Source: Pedobacter suwonensis (lineage in GTDB: Bacteria > Bacteroidota > Bacteroidia > Sphingobacteriales > Sphingobacteriaceae). Taken from it: DNA of 64,000 bases. Each line of letters starts with the position of its first letter. Position 1 is the stretch's first letter. The position numbers and the translations under genes were made by a program. The notes beneath the pieces were generated by a model that was not told the DNA's origin, ran no database searches, and saw only the letters and a list, made by a program, of their open reading frames with translations. The stretch is from contig NZ_FOJM01000010.1 of NCBI RefSeq assembly GCF_900111825.1, forward strand, positions 1 through 64,000, read 5' to 3'. Of this stretch, positions 8,392 through 16,910 are shown piece by piece.

Positions 8392-8760
8392 ATGGGCGAT
8401 TTTTCTGATCTATTGGTTTATAAGAAGTCGTTTGAATTGGCCATGGATATTTTCGAAATCAGTAAGTCTTTTCCTAAAGATGAAGCATATTCACTAACTG
8501 ATCAGATTAGAAAATCTTCCCGTTCTACAAATATCTGTCTAATTGAAGCCTATAGAAAACGTAGATACAAAGCTCATTTCATTAGCAAACTTTCTGATAG
8601 TGACATGGAAAATAGTGAAACAAAAGGTTGGCTAAAATTTGCATTCGAATGTAAATACCTATCTCAGGAAAAATACGAGAAATTAACATTACAAAGCGAA
8701 GAGGTTGGAAGATTATTAAATCATATGATAAATAACCCTGAGAAATACGGTGCTGTTTAA
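8392..8760 (+). CDS. Four-helix bundle protein (S23/IVP family)
   Basis: A 122-residue all-helical protein of the 23S rRNA intervening-sequence (S23) family, known both inside rRNA insertions and as free-standing genes. Family marks are the LLVYKKSFELAMDIFEISKSFP opening (read 7-28), the SLTDQIRKSSRS segment and the final MINNP helix. No enzymatic motif is present and the cellular role is unknown. It sits between gmk and nadD, flanked on both sides by repeat-like AACTGAAAACTG words, which suggests insertion into an older yicC-gmk-nadD operon. Confidence 0.88.
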   Translation: MGDFSDLLVYKKSFELAMDIFEISKSFPKDEAYSLTDQIRKSSRSTNICLIEAYRKRRYKAHFISKLSDSDMENSETKGWLKFAFECKYLSQEKYEKLTLQSEEVGRLLNHMINNPEKYGAV

Positions 8761-8815
8761 AGAATTATTAATGATCACACCCCAACCGAAAACAGTCAAC
8801 TGAAAATTGGAAAAA

Positions 8816-9412
8816 ATGTCAACTGAAAACCGCCAACTGAAAACAGGACTCTTCTTCGGTTCTTACAACCCTATCCATACCGGGCATTTAATTATCGCCA
8901 ATTATATGGCGAACCACACGGCACTTGATGAAGTATGGCTGGTGGTTTCTCCACACAATCCTTTAAAAGACAAAAGTGGCTTGACCAACATGTACGATCG
9001 TTTGGAAATGGCCAAATTAGCTACTGAAACTGCAGAACATATCCGCGTTAGTGATATCGAATTTGCATTACCACAGCCTTCTTATACCATTGATACGCTA
9101 ACCTATCTCCATGAAAAATATCCTGAGAAAGAGTTTGTACTGATCATGGGCGCTGATAATCTCGTTTCTTTTAAAAAATGGAAGAACTATGAGGTGTTAC
9201 TCAAAAACTATCATATCTATGTTTATCCCCGTCCGGGAGCAGATGTGGACGCATGGAAAAACCACCCCTCCATCACTTTTACAAACACTCCCTTAATGGA
9301 AATTTCGTCAACCTTTATCCGAAAAGCCATCAAAGAGAAAAAAAATATACAGTTTTTCCTGCCTGATAAAGTAATTGACTTTATTGAGGGCAAGGGAATG
9401 TACAGATCTTAA
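8816..9412 (+). CDS. nadD: Nicotinate-nucleotide adenylyltransferase
   Basis: Adenylates nicotinate mononucleotide in NAD synthesis. It shows the nucleotidyltransferase motif GSYNPIHTGH (HxGH) near the N-terminus and the second motif ISSTFIRKAI near residue 165, with MGADNLVSFKKWK between them. The ATG at 8816 gives 198 residues; a TTG at 8807 is also in frame. The first ~9 residues (STENRQLKT) are encoded by AACTGAAAAC-type repeat words that also fill the preceding gap, so the original start may have been lost or lie just before GLFFGSYNP. Confidence 0.94.
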   Translation: MSTENRQLKTGLFFGSYNPIHTGHLIIANYMANHTALDEVWLVVSPHNPLKDKSGLTNMYDRLEMAKLATETAEHIRVSDIEFALPQPSYTIDTLTYLHEKYPEKEFVLIMGADNLVSFKKWKNYEVLLKNYHIYVYPRPGADVDAWKNHPSITFTNTPLMEISSTFIRKAIKEKKNIQFFLPDKVIDFIEGKGMYRS

Positions 9413-9520
9413 TCTGCAGTATATTTTTTTAAAACCTACTCTATTAAATTCGTTAATTGGACGGGTTTTTGTTCAATACGGCTTTGGTTTATTAATTTAG
9501 CTAACTGATCCAAAAAATAA

Positions 9521-11221
9521 GTGAAAAAAAATCTTTTTATCCTCATTGCCCTGTGCGGAGTTGCATTTTCGGGCAGCGCACAACAAAAATCCTATTTAGA
9601 AATGTTAGCCAATCAACCAAAATGGGTCGATTCGGTTTTTAATAAATTAAACCGCAGAGAGCGTATTGCACAGATGTTCTTTGTACGTGCTCATACCAAC
9701 CTGGGGCAAAAATATACCGACTCGGTTGGCCAGGTAATTAAACGCGAACAATTGGGCGGAGTGATCTTTTTTCAGGGTGGACCGGGCAGGCAAGCCATTG
9801 CCACCAATGCCTATCAGAAATTGAGCAGGGTACCGCTTATTGTGGCAAACGACGGGGAATGGGGCTTGGGCATGCGCTTAGACAGTACCATCTCTTATCC
9901 TTACCAAATGACTTTAGGTGCCATCCAAAATAAGGAGCTATTGTATAAAATGGGCTTGGAAATAGCTAAAGATTATAAGCGACTGGGGATGCAGATGAAC
10001 CTAGCTCCTGATGCGGATATTAACAATAATCCTAAAAACCCGGTAATTAACTACCGTTCTTTCGGCGAAAACAAATATAATGTGACGAGTAAAGTTGCAT
10101 CCTATATGAAAGGCATGCAGGATGGTGGTTTATTAACGACATTGAAACACTTCCCCGGTCATGGCGATACCGATGTTGATTCACATTACGATTTACCGCA
10201 GCTTACTTTCTCTGCTACACGTTTGGATACCTTAGAAATGTATCCATTTAAAGAACTGATCAAACAAGGCGCGTCCGGAGTAATGATTGCCCACATGAAC
10301 ATCCCCTCTTTAGATAATACTCCAAATGTACCATCCACACTCTCTAAGCCTATTGTTACTGGTATTTTAAAGCAGAAATTAGGCTTTAAAGGGCTGATTA
10401 TTTCAGATGCGATGGATATGAAAGGGGTGGTAAAATACTTTAAAAATGGCGAAGCTGATTTGATGGGGATTATTGCAGGTAATGACATCATAGAACTTTC
10501 TGAAAACAGTGATAGAGCCATTAAGTTGGTACGTAAAGCGGTAAGACATGATCGTGTAAGTATGGCTGAGATTGACCAAAGCGTGCGCAAGATCTTAACT
10601 GCAAAATATTGGGCGGGTTTAGCTAAACGCGATACGATTGTAACCCAAGGTGTTGTTGCAGGCGTAAACCGCAATTCGAGCAGCGCTTTGGTGCAAGAAC
10701 TGGCAAATGCATCAGTAACTTTGCTCAAAGGTAAAGATCATATTAAACGCCTTATCCCGATCAGGAGAACAGCGATTATCAGTATTGGTGTACCATCTGT
10801 AACTACCTTTCAGAAAGAGATATCGAAAGGTTATTACAACTCTGTTTATTATGTTTTGGACAAAGACGCCAGTGCAGCTCAAATTTCAAACATCGCTCGT
10901 GAAATCAGCGCATTTGACCAGGTAATTGTAGGCATTCATGATAGCAGGTCAAGACCTGCAAATAATATACAGCTGAATGCAGGTGTTAAGAATTTCATTA
11001 AAGAATTATCGACTAAAAATGCTGTTTTTGCCTTGTTTGCAAATCCGTATAACCTGGCTGGCTTGCCCGGGTTAGAGAATAGTAAAGGTTTGGTAGTTGC
11101 CTATCAAAAAGAAGATTTCATGCAGATTTCGGCTGCTGCAGTAATTAACAACCGCTTGGTACCTACGGGTAAGTTACCCGTGAGTGTGGCTCCATATTAT
11201 AAATTTGGGGATGGGCTTTAG
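9521..11221 (+). CDS. Glycoside hydrolase family 3 protein, NagZ-like, secreted
   Basis: Probable beta-N-acetylhexosaminidase acting on peptidoglycan fragments or amino sugars. The start is a GTG at 9521, giving a signal peptide (residues 1-20, SGSA-Q). The GH3 catalytic domain (about 35-360) has the substrate motif KHFPGHGDT (209-217), the DSH loop of NagZ-type enzymes (Asp220, His222; candidate acid/base) and the nucleophile Asp296 in IISDAMDMKG. A C-terminal GH3-C-like sandwich (about 390-550) follows. Many Bacteroidota homologs carry an additional beta-lactamase domain, absent here. Likely periplasmic. Confidence 0.9.
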   Translation: MKKNLFILIALCGVAFSGSAQQKSYLEMLANQPKWVDSVFNKLNRRERIAQMFFVRAHTNLGQKYTDSVGQVIKREQLGGVIFFQGGPGRQAIATNAYQKLSRVPLIVANDGEWGLGMRLDSTISYPYQMTLGAIQNKELLYKMGLEIAKDYKRLGMQMNLAPDADINNNPKNPVINYRSFGENKYNVTSKVASYMKGMQDGGLLTTLKHFPGHGDTDVDSHYDLPQLTFSATRLDTLEMYPFKELIKQGASGVMIAHMNIPSLDNTPNVPSTLSKPIVTGILKQKLGFKGLIISDAMDMKGVVKYFKNGEADLMGIIAGNDIIELSENSDRAIKLVRKAVRHDRVSMAEIDQSVRKILTAKYWAGLAKRDTIVTQGVVAGVNRNSSSALVQELANASVTLLKGKDHIKRLIPIRRTAIISIGVPSVTTFQKEISKGYYNSVYYVLDKDASAAQISNIAREISAFDQVIVGIHDSRSRPANNIQLNAGVKNFIKELSTKNAVFALFANPYNLAGLPGLENSKGLVVAYQKEDFMQISAAAVINNRLVPTGKLPVSVAPYYKFGDGL

Positions 11222-11553
11222 CTCTACGCTGTCCACAAGATATCATATTTTTTATTACTGAGATAATTATTGTATAAAATCAATATGAGTGACAGATAAA
11301 TTTTATTTGGTAATATCATCCGATCGGTCTTCATTCCTAACTTGATTGGGACCACAAAGTGCTCAAGAATGCCATTGAATAAAAAACATTCATGAATATT
11401 CTTAATGCGAGGGCGTTAAGATTCCTACATACTCGGGATGCGATAGCTAGCGATCGGAGATGACCTTTCTATTGGATTTATGTCATTGATAGCTTATCCA
11501 ACGACTATTTAAGTCATTTCAATAAGTTCTATGTGACCTACCTATCAATTTAG
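11222..11553. other. Intergenic region, no gene seen
   Basis: A 332-bp gap between convergent genes. It contains AAGATTCCT at about 11418 and CGGGATGCGATAGCTAGCGATCGGAGATGAC-type words at about 11434-11464 (given as positions, not continuous), which look like a decayed copy of the GATTCCC/GGGAATGAC element at 30460-30532. No ORF, RNA gene or clear terminator is seen. Confidence 0.4.
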
Positions 11554-12636
11554 CTATTTCTTAACCAACTCAATCTGAAAAATGTGTGGCCATTTTTTAC
11601 CAGCTACAAAAAGCCTTTTACCAGCCTTATCATAGGCAATTCCATTTAACACATTGTTATTTTTTTCATCATCAGTTTTAAAATAATCGGCTGGCAACAG
11701 TCCTGATAAATCGATCTTGCTTTCAACAGCTCCCGTTTCAGGGTTAATGATCATGATTTCATTCGTCGTATATACATTTGCATAAATCTTACCATCAATC
11801 ACTTCAAGTTCATTCAGATTTTGGATAGGGCCCTTATTATCGAAAACATCAATCGAACCAATTTTTTGATAGGTATCCTTATCCAGGAAAAAGATCGTGT
11901 TGGAACCATCAGTATTCAACACCTTCTCCCCATCAAAGGCCAAACCCCAACCCTCTCTTCCTGTGGTGTAAGAAAATTCCGATAATTTTTTGAAGGTAGC
12001 CTTATCGTATACAAAACCTACTTTCTCGCGATAGGTTAACTGAATAATCTTATTTCCGATTACGGTCATGCCTTCGCCAAAATATTGTTTATCTAAATCT
12101 GTTTTCTGAAGAATTTTCCCTGTAGCAGGATCTACCTTGCGCAAGCTCGAGTGACCATAATCTCCTGCACTTTCGTAAAAGAAGCCATCATGGTATTCTA
12201 AACCCTCAACATAAGAAGCGGTATCATGAGGCAGGCTCCTGATTACTTTATAAGTATATTCTGCAGGTGCCTGGCCTGCTAGTACATTTATATTTGATGT
12301 GATATCTTCTGATTTCCCTTCACCAAATATTTTAGCTGTTAACAGGTGATTACCCAGTTTCAGACCGTTAGTTTTAAGTTTAAGGGCCAAAGTATCGGTT
12401 TTTGAAGCAACTTTGACGGTATCGATCAAATACACTACTGAATCTACTTTCTGATCAGCTCCAAACAGCACTTTCACATCAAATTCATTCCCTGATGGTA
12501 CATTAAGACCGGTTAATGGAGAAACAAAGCTACGGTAGGTTGTAGTAGCACTTTCTTTACAGGCAGTTACCAATGCAAGTGCAGATCCAACAAATATGAA
12601 ATTTTTAATATGGTTAATCTTCAGGCCAAAACGCAT
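11554..12636 (-). CDS. Glutaminyl-peptide cyclotransferase, lipoprotein
   Basis: Converts N-terminal glutamine of secreted peptides or proteins to pyroglutamate. The 360-residue sequence has a long N-terminus with a lipobox (LVTAC, Cys26), an Ig-like stretch (about 35-125) and a beta-propeller of the plant/bacterial QC type (about 130-360). The latter contains PHDTASYVEGLEYHDG, ESAGDYGHSSLRKVD, FGEGMTV, LTYRE and GREGWGLAFDGE. The ATG at 12636 overlaps the end of yraN by 23 bases, so the two are translationally linked. Many Bacteroidota proteins with N-terminal Gln after signal cleavage could be substrates; this is inference. Confidence 0.88.
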   Translation of the reverse strand: MRFGLKINHIKNFIFVGSALALVTACKESATTTYRSFVSPLTGLNVPSGNEFDVKVLFGADQKVDSVVYLIDTVKVASKTDTLALKLKTNGLKLGNHLLTAKIFGEGKSEDITSNINVLAGQAPAEYTYKVIRSLPHDTASYVEGLEYHDGFFYESAGDYGHSSLRKVDPATGKILQKTDLDKQYFGEGMTVIGNKIIQLTYREKVGFVYDKATFKKLSEFSYTTGREGWGLAFDGEKVLNTDGSNTIFFLDKDTYQKIGSIDVFDNKGPIQNLNELEVIDGKIYANVYTTNEIMIINPETGAVESKIDLSGLLPADYFKTDDEKNNNVLNGIAYDKAGKRLFVAGKKWPHIFQIELVKK

Positions 12637-12979
12637 CTTCTATATGGTTTAAATTATAAGTCTTATTTTTTGTAAAGGTAATCGCAATAATATCAAAACG
12701 GATATCATTTTGATGATTCATGATTTCAATATAGGCATTAGCCGCCAATTCCATCTGAATTTGTTTCGATTTTTGTACAAATTCTTCTGGTTCGCCAAAA
12801 GCGATAGAGCTACGGGATTTAACTTCTACAAAAATCATAATACCATTTTTATAAACAATTAAATCTACTTCGGCTTTACCATGCGTCCAGTTTTCATCTA
12901 AAATTTCATAGCCCTGATCTTCCAGATATTGTTTCGCAATCCTTTCACCTGCTCTACCTAAATCGTTATGAAGCGCCAT
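12614..12979 (-). CDS. YraN family nuclease-like protein
   Basis: A 121-residue UPF0102/YraN protein with a PD-(D/E)xK endonuclease-like core: GRAGERIAKQYL opening, AEVDLIV (Asp39) and IFVEVKSRSS (Glu52, Lys54). The biological function of the family is not settled; relatives are thought to act in DNA processing or recombination. It overlaps the downstream glutaminyl cyclase gene by 23 bases. About 190 bp separate it from dnaG's stop on the same strand. Confidence 0.92.
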   Translation of the reverse strand: MALHNDLGRAGERIAKQYLEDQGYEILDENWTHGKAEVDLIVYKNGIMIFVEVKSRSSIAFGEPEEFVQKSKQIQMELAANAYIEIMNHQNDIRFDIIAITFTKNKTYNLNHIEDAFWPED

Positions 12980-13102
12980 AAATAATTATTTAATGATCGA
13001 TTTCTTACTAAACACCTTCGTGCTGGAAAAACGGTAATTTCAAGTAGTTTGCAAGCCAGTCGCCAACAACAAATTGCCCAACGAAGTTATATCTGTTTAT
13101 AT

Positions 13103-13140
13103 AGATCTCTCCATTTCGCTATGCTTCAGTCGAGATGACG
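13103..13140 (-). repeat. Short intergenic repeat (GTCATTTCGACTGAAGC type)
   Basis: Read on the minus strand this is CGTCATCTCGACTGAAGC followed by ATAGCGAAATGGAGAGATCT. A close copy lies on the plus strand at 61265-61302. The inner CATTTCGCT...AGTCGAGATG arms are weakly palindromic. It lies in the gap between dnaG and yraN. Confidence 0.6.
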
Positions 13141-13171
13141 AAATCTCTACAGGACTCCAATCATTTATAAT

Positions 13172-15157
13172 TTACTTTACGATAACAGAGCCTAAAAACT
13201 TTGAGATTTCCCTTTCTACACCTTTAATCACGCCGTAGCGCTGCATTAAAATCATTTGGTTATCCTCATTCTTTTCCTCTTTAATTTCTTTCAACAGGTT
13301 CATTAATATCTTCTCCACCTTCCGTTTTTTGAGGTGAAAAATACCGCCCAAAATGGTTGCTTTCAAATTCATCGATTCATCTTTAACATAGATAAGATGT
13401 TTATTTAACCAGTTTTCACTTAAAGCATACTCGGAAGTGGAAAGCGTAATTGCAAGATCGGCAATATCCCGGTCTTCATGTTTAACGAAGTGGTTCGCAG
13501 TTGGTAATCTGCCGTTGTCAATTTCGGATTTATAATGGTCAATAATTCTCTTGCAAAGCGGATCATCAAATTCTACATCGCTCAGGTTCTGCATGATGAA
13601 TGGACCAATGTACATATCATCAATTTTATCCCAGTTTACAAATTCATGCCCAAAAGCCAGTAACAAGCGAACAATTTCCTTTTCCTGATACTCTTCTTCT
13701 TTAGCTGGCTCTTGCGGCTCGTAACCCATTGGGCCGGCACTATCATCCCATAAATCATCGGGCGGACCAAGCGGTTCTGGAGGACCTGAAGTATATGGTT
13801 TCGGATTTGAGGAAGGAGCTACACGATGATTACCCTCAAAACTTTTTTTAAGTTTTGCCGAACGCATCTTATTAAGTTCGCTCAGCAGAATATGTTCTTC
13901 TATTTCGAGCAGGCTACTACTCTCGCGGATAAAAACCGAAGCTTTAATCGGATCAGGAATTTTAGCTATACTTTCTACGATATCGCGGATAATACCTGCA
14001 CGTTTGATCGGATCAGTACCGGCATCCTTGAGCAGCACATTCGCTTTGTATAAAATAAAATCTTTTCTATTCTGCTCCAGGTAGGTTCTAAATGCTCCGG
14101 CACCTACGTGATGCATATAAGAATCAGGGTCATGACCATCGGGAAAGGAAACAATCTTCACGTTCAGTCCTTCTTCCAAAATCATATCCAAACCACGGAG
14201 CGAAGCTTTAATTCCCGCAGCGTCGCCATCAAAAAGAATGGTGATATTTTGTGTAAAACGGCCGATCAGTTTAATCTGCTCTACCGTTAAGGAAGTACCC
14301 GAAGAGGCTACTACGTTTTCTACACCAGCCTGGTGAACAGAAAGTACATCAGCATAACCTTCGGCCAGGTAGCAGTTATCTAAATCTCGGATGGCTTTTT
14401 TGGCATGGAATAAACCATAAAGCACATTCGATTTGTGGTAAATTTCGCTTTCAGGAGAATTTACGTATTTAGGTACATTTTTATCTGTTTTTAGGGTTCT
14501 GCCCCCAAAACCAATAATCCTACCGGTAAAGTTATGGATGGGAAACATCACACGGCCGCGGAAACGGTCGTAAATTTTCCCATTGTCATTTTTGATTGAT
14601 AAGCCGGTGGCTTCTAAAAATTCCAGTTTATGGCCCGCATGGGTTGCGCTTTGTGTCATCGCATCCCAAACATCGGGAGAATAACCCACCTCGAATTTTT
14701 TTAAGATATCTTCCCTAAAACCACGCTCTTTAAAATAGCTCAAACCTATGCCCCTGCCCTCCTCTGTTTCCCAAAGCTGTTTTACGAAAAAAGTAGCAGC
14801 ATACTGCGATACGATGTAAAGGCTTTCTTTGGCACTCTGGGCTTCGGCAGCTTCAGGAGAAAGTTCGGTCTCCTCTACTTCTATATTGTATTTATTGGCT
14901 AAAAACTTAAGTGCTTCCGGATATGAATATTTTTCATGATCCATAATAAAGCGCACCGAATCGCCCCCTTTACCGCAGCCAAAACATTTATAAATCCCTT
15001 TGGTTACAGATACGTGGAAAGACGGTGTTTTTTCGCCATGGAAAGGGCAATTACCAATTAAACTGGTTCCACGTTTTTTTAAATGCACAAAATCCCCAAC
15101 TACCTCCTCAATACGGGCGGTATCCATTATCTTATCTATTGTTTCGCGGTTTATCAT
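13172..15157 (-). CDS. dnaG: DNA primase
   Basis: Synthesises RNA primers at the replication fork. The 661-residue protein has the CHC2 zinc ribbon (Cys37, His40, Cys58, Cys61). The TOPRIM core follows, with AEGYADVLSVHQAG (catalytic Glu) and LFDGDAAG (metal-binding Asps), and the C-terminal helicase-interaction region starts after a Pro-rich linker (about 440-490, SSNPKPYTSGPPEPLGPPDD). The ATG at 15157 gives the standard INRETIDKIMDTARIEEVV opening. Its upstream region is entirely palindromic repeats (15172 onward), so its promoter must lie within or beyond them. Confidence 0.98.
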   Translation of the reverse strand: MINRETIDKIMDTARIEEVVGDFVHLKKRGTSLIGNCPFHGEKTPSFHVSVTKGIYKCFGCGKGGDSVRFIMDHEKYSYPEALKFLANKYNIEVEETELSPEAAEAQSAKESLYIVSQYAATFFVKQLWETEEGRGIGLSYFKERGFREDILKKFEVGYSPDVWDAMTQSATHAGHKLEFLEATGLSIKNDNGKIYDRFRGRVMFPIHNFTGRIIGFGGRTLKTDKNVPKYVNSPESEIYHKSNVLYGLFHAKKAIRDLDNCYLAEGYADVLSVHQAGVENVVASSGTSLTVEQIKLIGRFTQNITILFDGDAAGIKASLRGLDMILEEGLNVKIVSFPDGHDPDSYMHHVGAGAFRTYLEQNRKDFILYKANVLLKDAGTDPIKRAGIIRDIVESIAKIPDPIKASVFIRESSSLLEIEEHILLSELNKMRSAKLKKSFEGNHRVAPSSNPKPYTSGPPEPLGPPDDLWDDSAGPMGYEPQEPAKEEEYQEKEIVRLLLAFGHEFVNWDKIDDMYIGPFIMQNLSDVEFDDPLCKRIIDHYKSEIDNGRLPTANHFVKHEDRDIADLAITLSTSEYALSENWLNKHLIYVKDESMNLKATILGGIFHLKKRKVEKILMNLLKEIKEEKNEDNQMILMQRYGVIKGVEREISKFLGSVIVK

Positions 15158-15171
15158 ACTTAGTTATTGTC

Positions 15172-15586
15172 CGTCATTGCGAGGAGGCCTTTTCAGCCGA
15201 CGAAGTAATCTTACTTGCTATCATACCTTTTAGTCACTAATCAACTTTCAGGAAAGATTGCTTCATGCCATTGCACATTCCCCTTCTTCAGTTCGCAATG
15301 ACGATCTCTATGCGTCATTGCGAGGAGGCTTTTCAGCTGACGAAGCATTCTTTCTTGCTATTATATTTTAGTCACCAATCACCTTGCCGAAAAGATTGCT
15401 TCACGCCATTGCATATTCCATTTCTTCAATTCGTTAATGACGATCTCTAATGCGTCATTGCGAGGAGGCCTTTTCCAGCCGACGAAGTAATCTTAATTGC
15501 TATCATACCTTTTAGTCACTAATCACCTAGCAGGAAAGATTGCTTAACTCCAATCGCACATTCCATTTCTTCAATTCGTAATGACG
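15172..15586. repeat. Three expanded palindromic (REP-like) units
   Basis: Units at 15172-15303, 15313-15442 and 15453-15586 each start CGTCATTGCGAGGAGGC, continue TTTTCAGCCGACGAAG, and end with AAAGATTGCTTCA...TTCAGTTCGCAATGACG or a mutated version. The outer TCATTGCGA/TCGCAATGA arms are complementary. Units are spaced by about 10 bp (ATCTCTATG). Compact 97-bp versions occur at 21537 and 32318. Confidence 0.9.
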
Positions 15587-15599
15587 ATTACATCTTACC

Positions 15600-15899
15600 T
15601 CACCATTCTTTCACTATTTCCCATAAATCCGTCCATCCAGGATTTATAGATTCTATTAACTTTATTTTCCTTTTTCGGCTTCCGCTTTTAATTCTATTTT
15701 CTTCTGCAATTGCTTCATCTATCGAATCATAGGAACAAAAATAAACAAGTTTGTCTAAGTTATATTTTGCAGAAAAAGATTTTGGATGTGCTTTTTCTTT
15801 GTGCTCTATTATTCTAGATGTTATGTCAGAGGTAACTCCAGTGTAAAATGTTGTATGCGTAAAATTAGTAATGATATAGACTGTTCCACCTCTCTCCAT
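15600..15899 (-). CDS. GIY-YIG nuclease family protein
   Basis: A 99-residue single-domain GIY-YIG protein of the UvrC/Slx1 N-terminal fold. The motifs are present: VYII (7-10) and YTGVT (19-23) for the GIY-YIG pair, the R-x3-H helix (ITSRIIEHK), the catalytic-region Glu in AEENRIKS, and the final N-P-xW-x-DL. Such small proteins are very common in Bacteroidota genomes and their function is unknown. The gene occupies the position of the left half of a palindromic repeat unit; the right half follows directly upstream of its start (15900-15981). No partner gene is adjacent. Confidence 0.9.
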   Translation of the reverse strand: MERGGTVYIITNFTHTTFYTGVTSDITSRIIEHKEKAHPKSFSAKYNLDKLVYFCSYDSIDEAIAEENRIKSGSRKRKIKLIESINPGWTDLWEIVKEW

Positions 15900-16122
15900 T
15901 ATTATATTTTAGAATCATCAATTACGCAGGAAAGATTGCTTCACGCCGTCGCGCATTCCTCTTCTTCAGTTCGCAATGACGATCTCTAACGCGTCATTGC
16001 GAGGAGGCTTTTTCAGCCGTCGAAGCAATCATTTTTGCTATTATGCTTTTTAGTCACTAGTCACCTTGCAGGAAAGATTGCTTCACTCCATCGCACATTC
16101 TCCTTCTTTATTTCGCAATGAA
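15900..16122. repeat. One half and one full palindromic (REP-like) unit
   Basis: 15900-15981 is only the right half of a unit (from TATTATATTTTAG through AAAGATTGCTTCACGCC to TTCGCAATGACG); its left half is replaced by the GIY-YIG gene. 15992-16122 is a full unit with a mutated right end (TTCGCAATGAAAA). Confidence 0.85.
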
Positions 16123-16132
16123 AACTGTCCAT

Positions 16133-16223
16133 TTAACCACAAAGATAACAGAGAAAAAACACAAAGCACACAGAGAAAATTTCTTTGTGTGCTTTGCGAA
16201 ATACTTAGCGAACTTTGCGGTTT
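16133..16223. repeat. AACCGCAAAG-type inverted repeat
   Basis: Starts TTAACCACAAAGATAACAGAG and ends GCGAACTTTGCGGTTTA, so its ends pair imperfectly. The middle holds AAAGCACACAGAG/CTTTGTGTGCTTT pairing. It is related to the element at 48926-49019 and to the tandem array at 62523-63236. Confidence 0.7.
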
Positions 16224-16232
16224 AGAAACCTG

Positions 16233-16892
16233 TTACTTCACCAAAGGCAAAAGCTGGTCAGCTACCAATTTATTTCCTGTCTCGTTTAAGTGCACCCGAT
16301 CAACGGTTAAAATACCTTTTTCTTTATCTTCCGGATTATTTTTTGCTTCATAATCTGCAAAAACCTTCCTCAAATCGCATACAGGAAGATTGTTTTTTGC
16401 GGCCAATGTCCTGATTCCTTCGGCATATTTATTCAGATCGGCATCCAGTTCATTGGTACCATCTTTTTTCTCACCAACAACTGACGGCGTAACCAATACC
16501 ACTTTACTGCCCACACCCTGAATTTTATTGATCAAAGCCTGATAAAATTTCAAATATTTATCATAATCCGTTCCCGTATGAGAAGATTGTTTATGCCACA
16601 CATCATTAATGCCTACATATATAACCACTAAATCTGGCTTTTTGCTTAATACATCATCTTCTAAACGCAGGTAAAGGTCATAAACTTTATTGCCACCGAT
16701 ACCAGCGCCTATCACATCATATTTGGTTGAATCGAGCGACTTTTTGATCAGCGTTACATATCCGTTTTTTGAAACACCTTGCTGGGTAATTGAATCGCCG
16801 AAAAAGATAATGCGTTTAGGTTTAAATGTCATTGAGGTTAAAACAATTAAGCAAAAGCTTAGTAAAATACTCGTTTTTATTACTGTTTTCAT
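16233..16892 (-). CDS. SGNH/GDSL hydrolase, secreted
   Basis: A 219-residue esterase/acetylhydrolase-like protein. After a signal peptide (about 1-22) come block I FFGDSITQQG (Ser34), block II GAGIGGNKVYD (Gly66), block III YVGINDVWH (Asn96) and block V VDRVHLNETG (Asp198, His201), so the SGNH set is complete. The likely substrate is an acylated carbohydrate or lysolipid, which cannot be fixed from sequence. It lies 18 bases downstream of the serine hydrolase gene 16911-18479 and probably shares its transcript. Confidence 0.88.
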   Translation of the reverse strand: MKTVIKTSILLSFCLIVLTSMTFKPKRIIFFGDSITQQGVSKNGYVTLIKKSLDSTKYDVIGAGIGGNKVYDLYLRLEDDVLSKKPDLVVIYVGINDVWHKQSSHTGTDYDKYLKFYQALINKIQGVGSKVVLVTPSVVGEKKDGTNELDADLNKYAEGIRTLAAKNNLPVCDLRKVFADYEAKNNPEDKEKGILTVDRVHLNETGNKLVADQLLPLVK

Positions 16893-16910
16893 CGTGTATA
16901 ATTGGTTAGG

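Noticed and set aside
15250..16353. Plus-strand reading frames with QERLLHxxAHS...RND sequence
   Set aside because: They are translations of the palindromic repeats (AAAGATTGCTTCA...CGCAATGAC) and recur with each copy.
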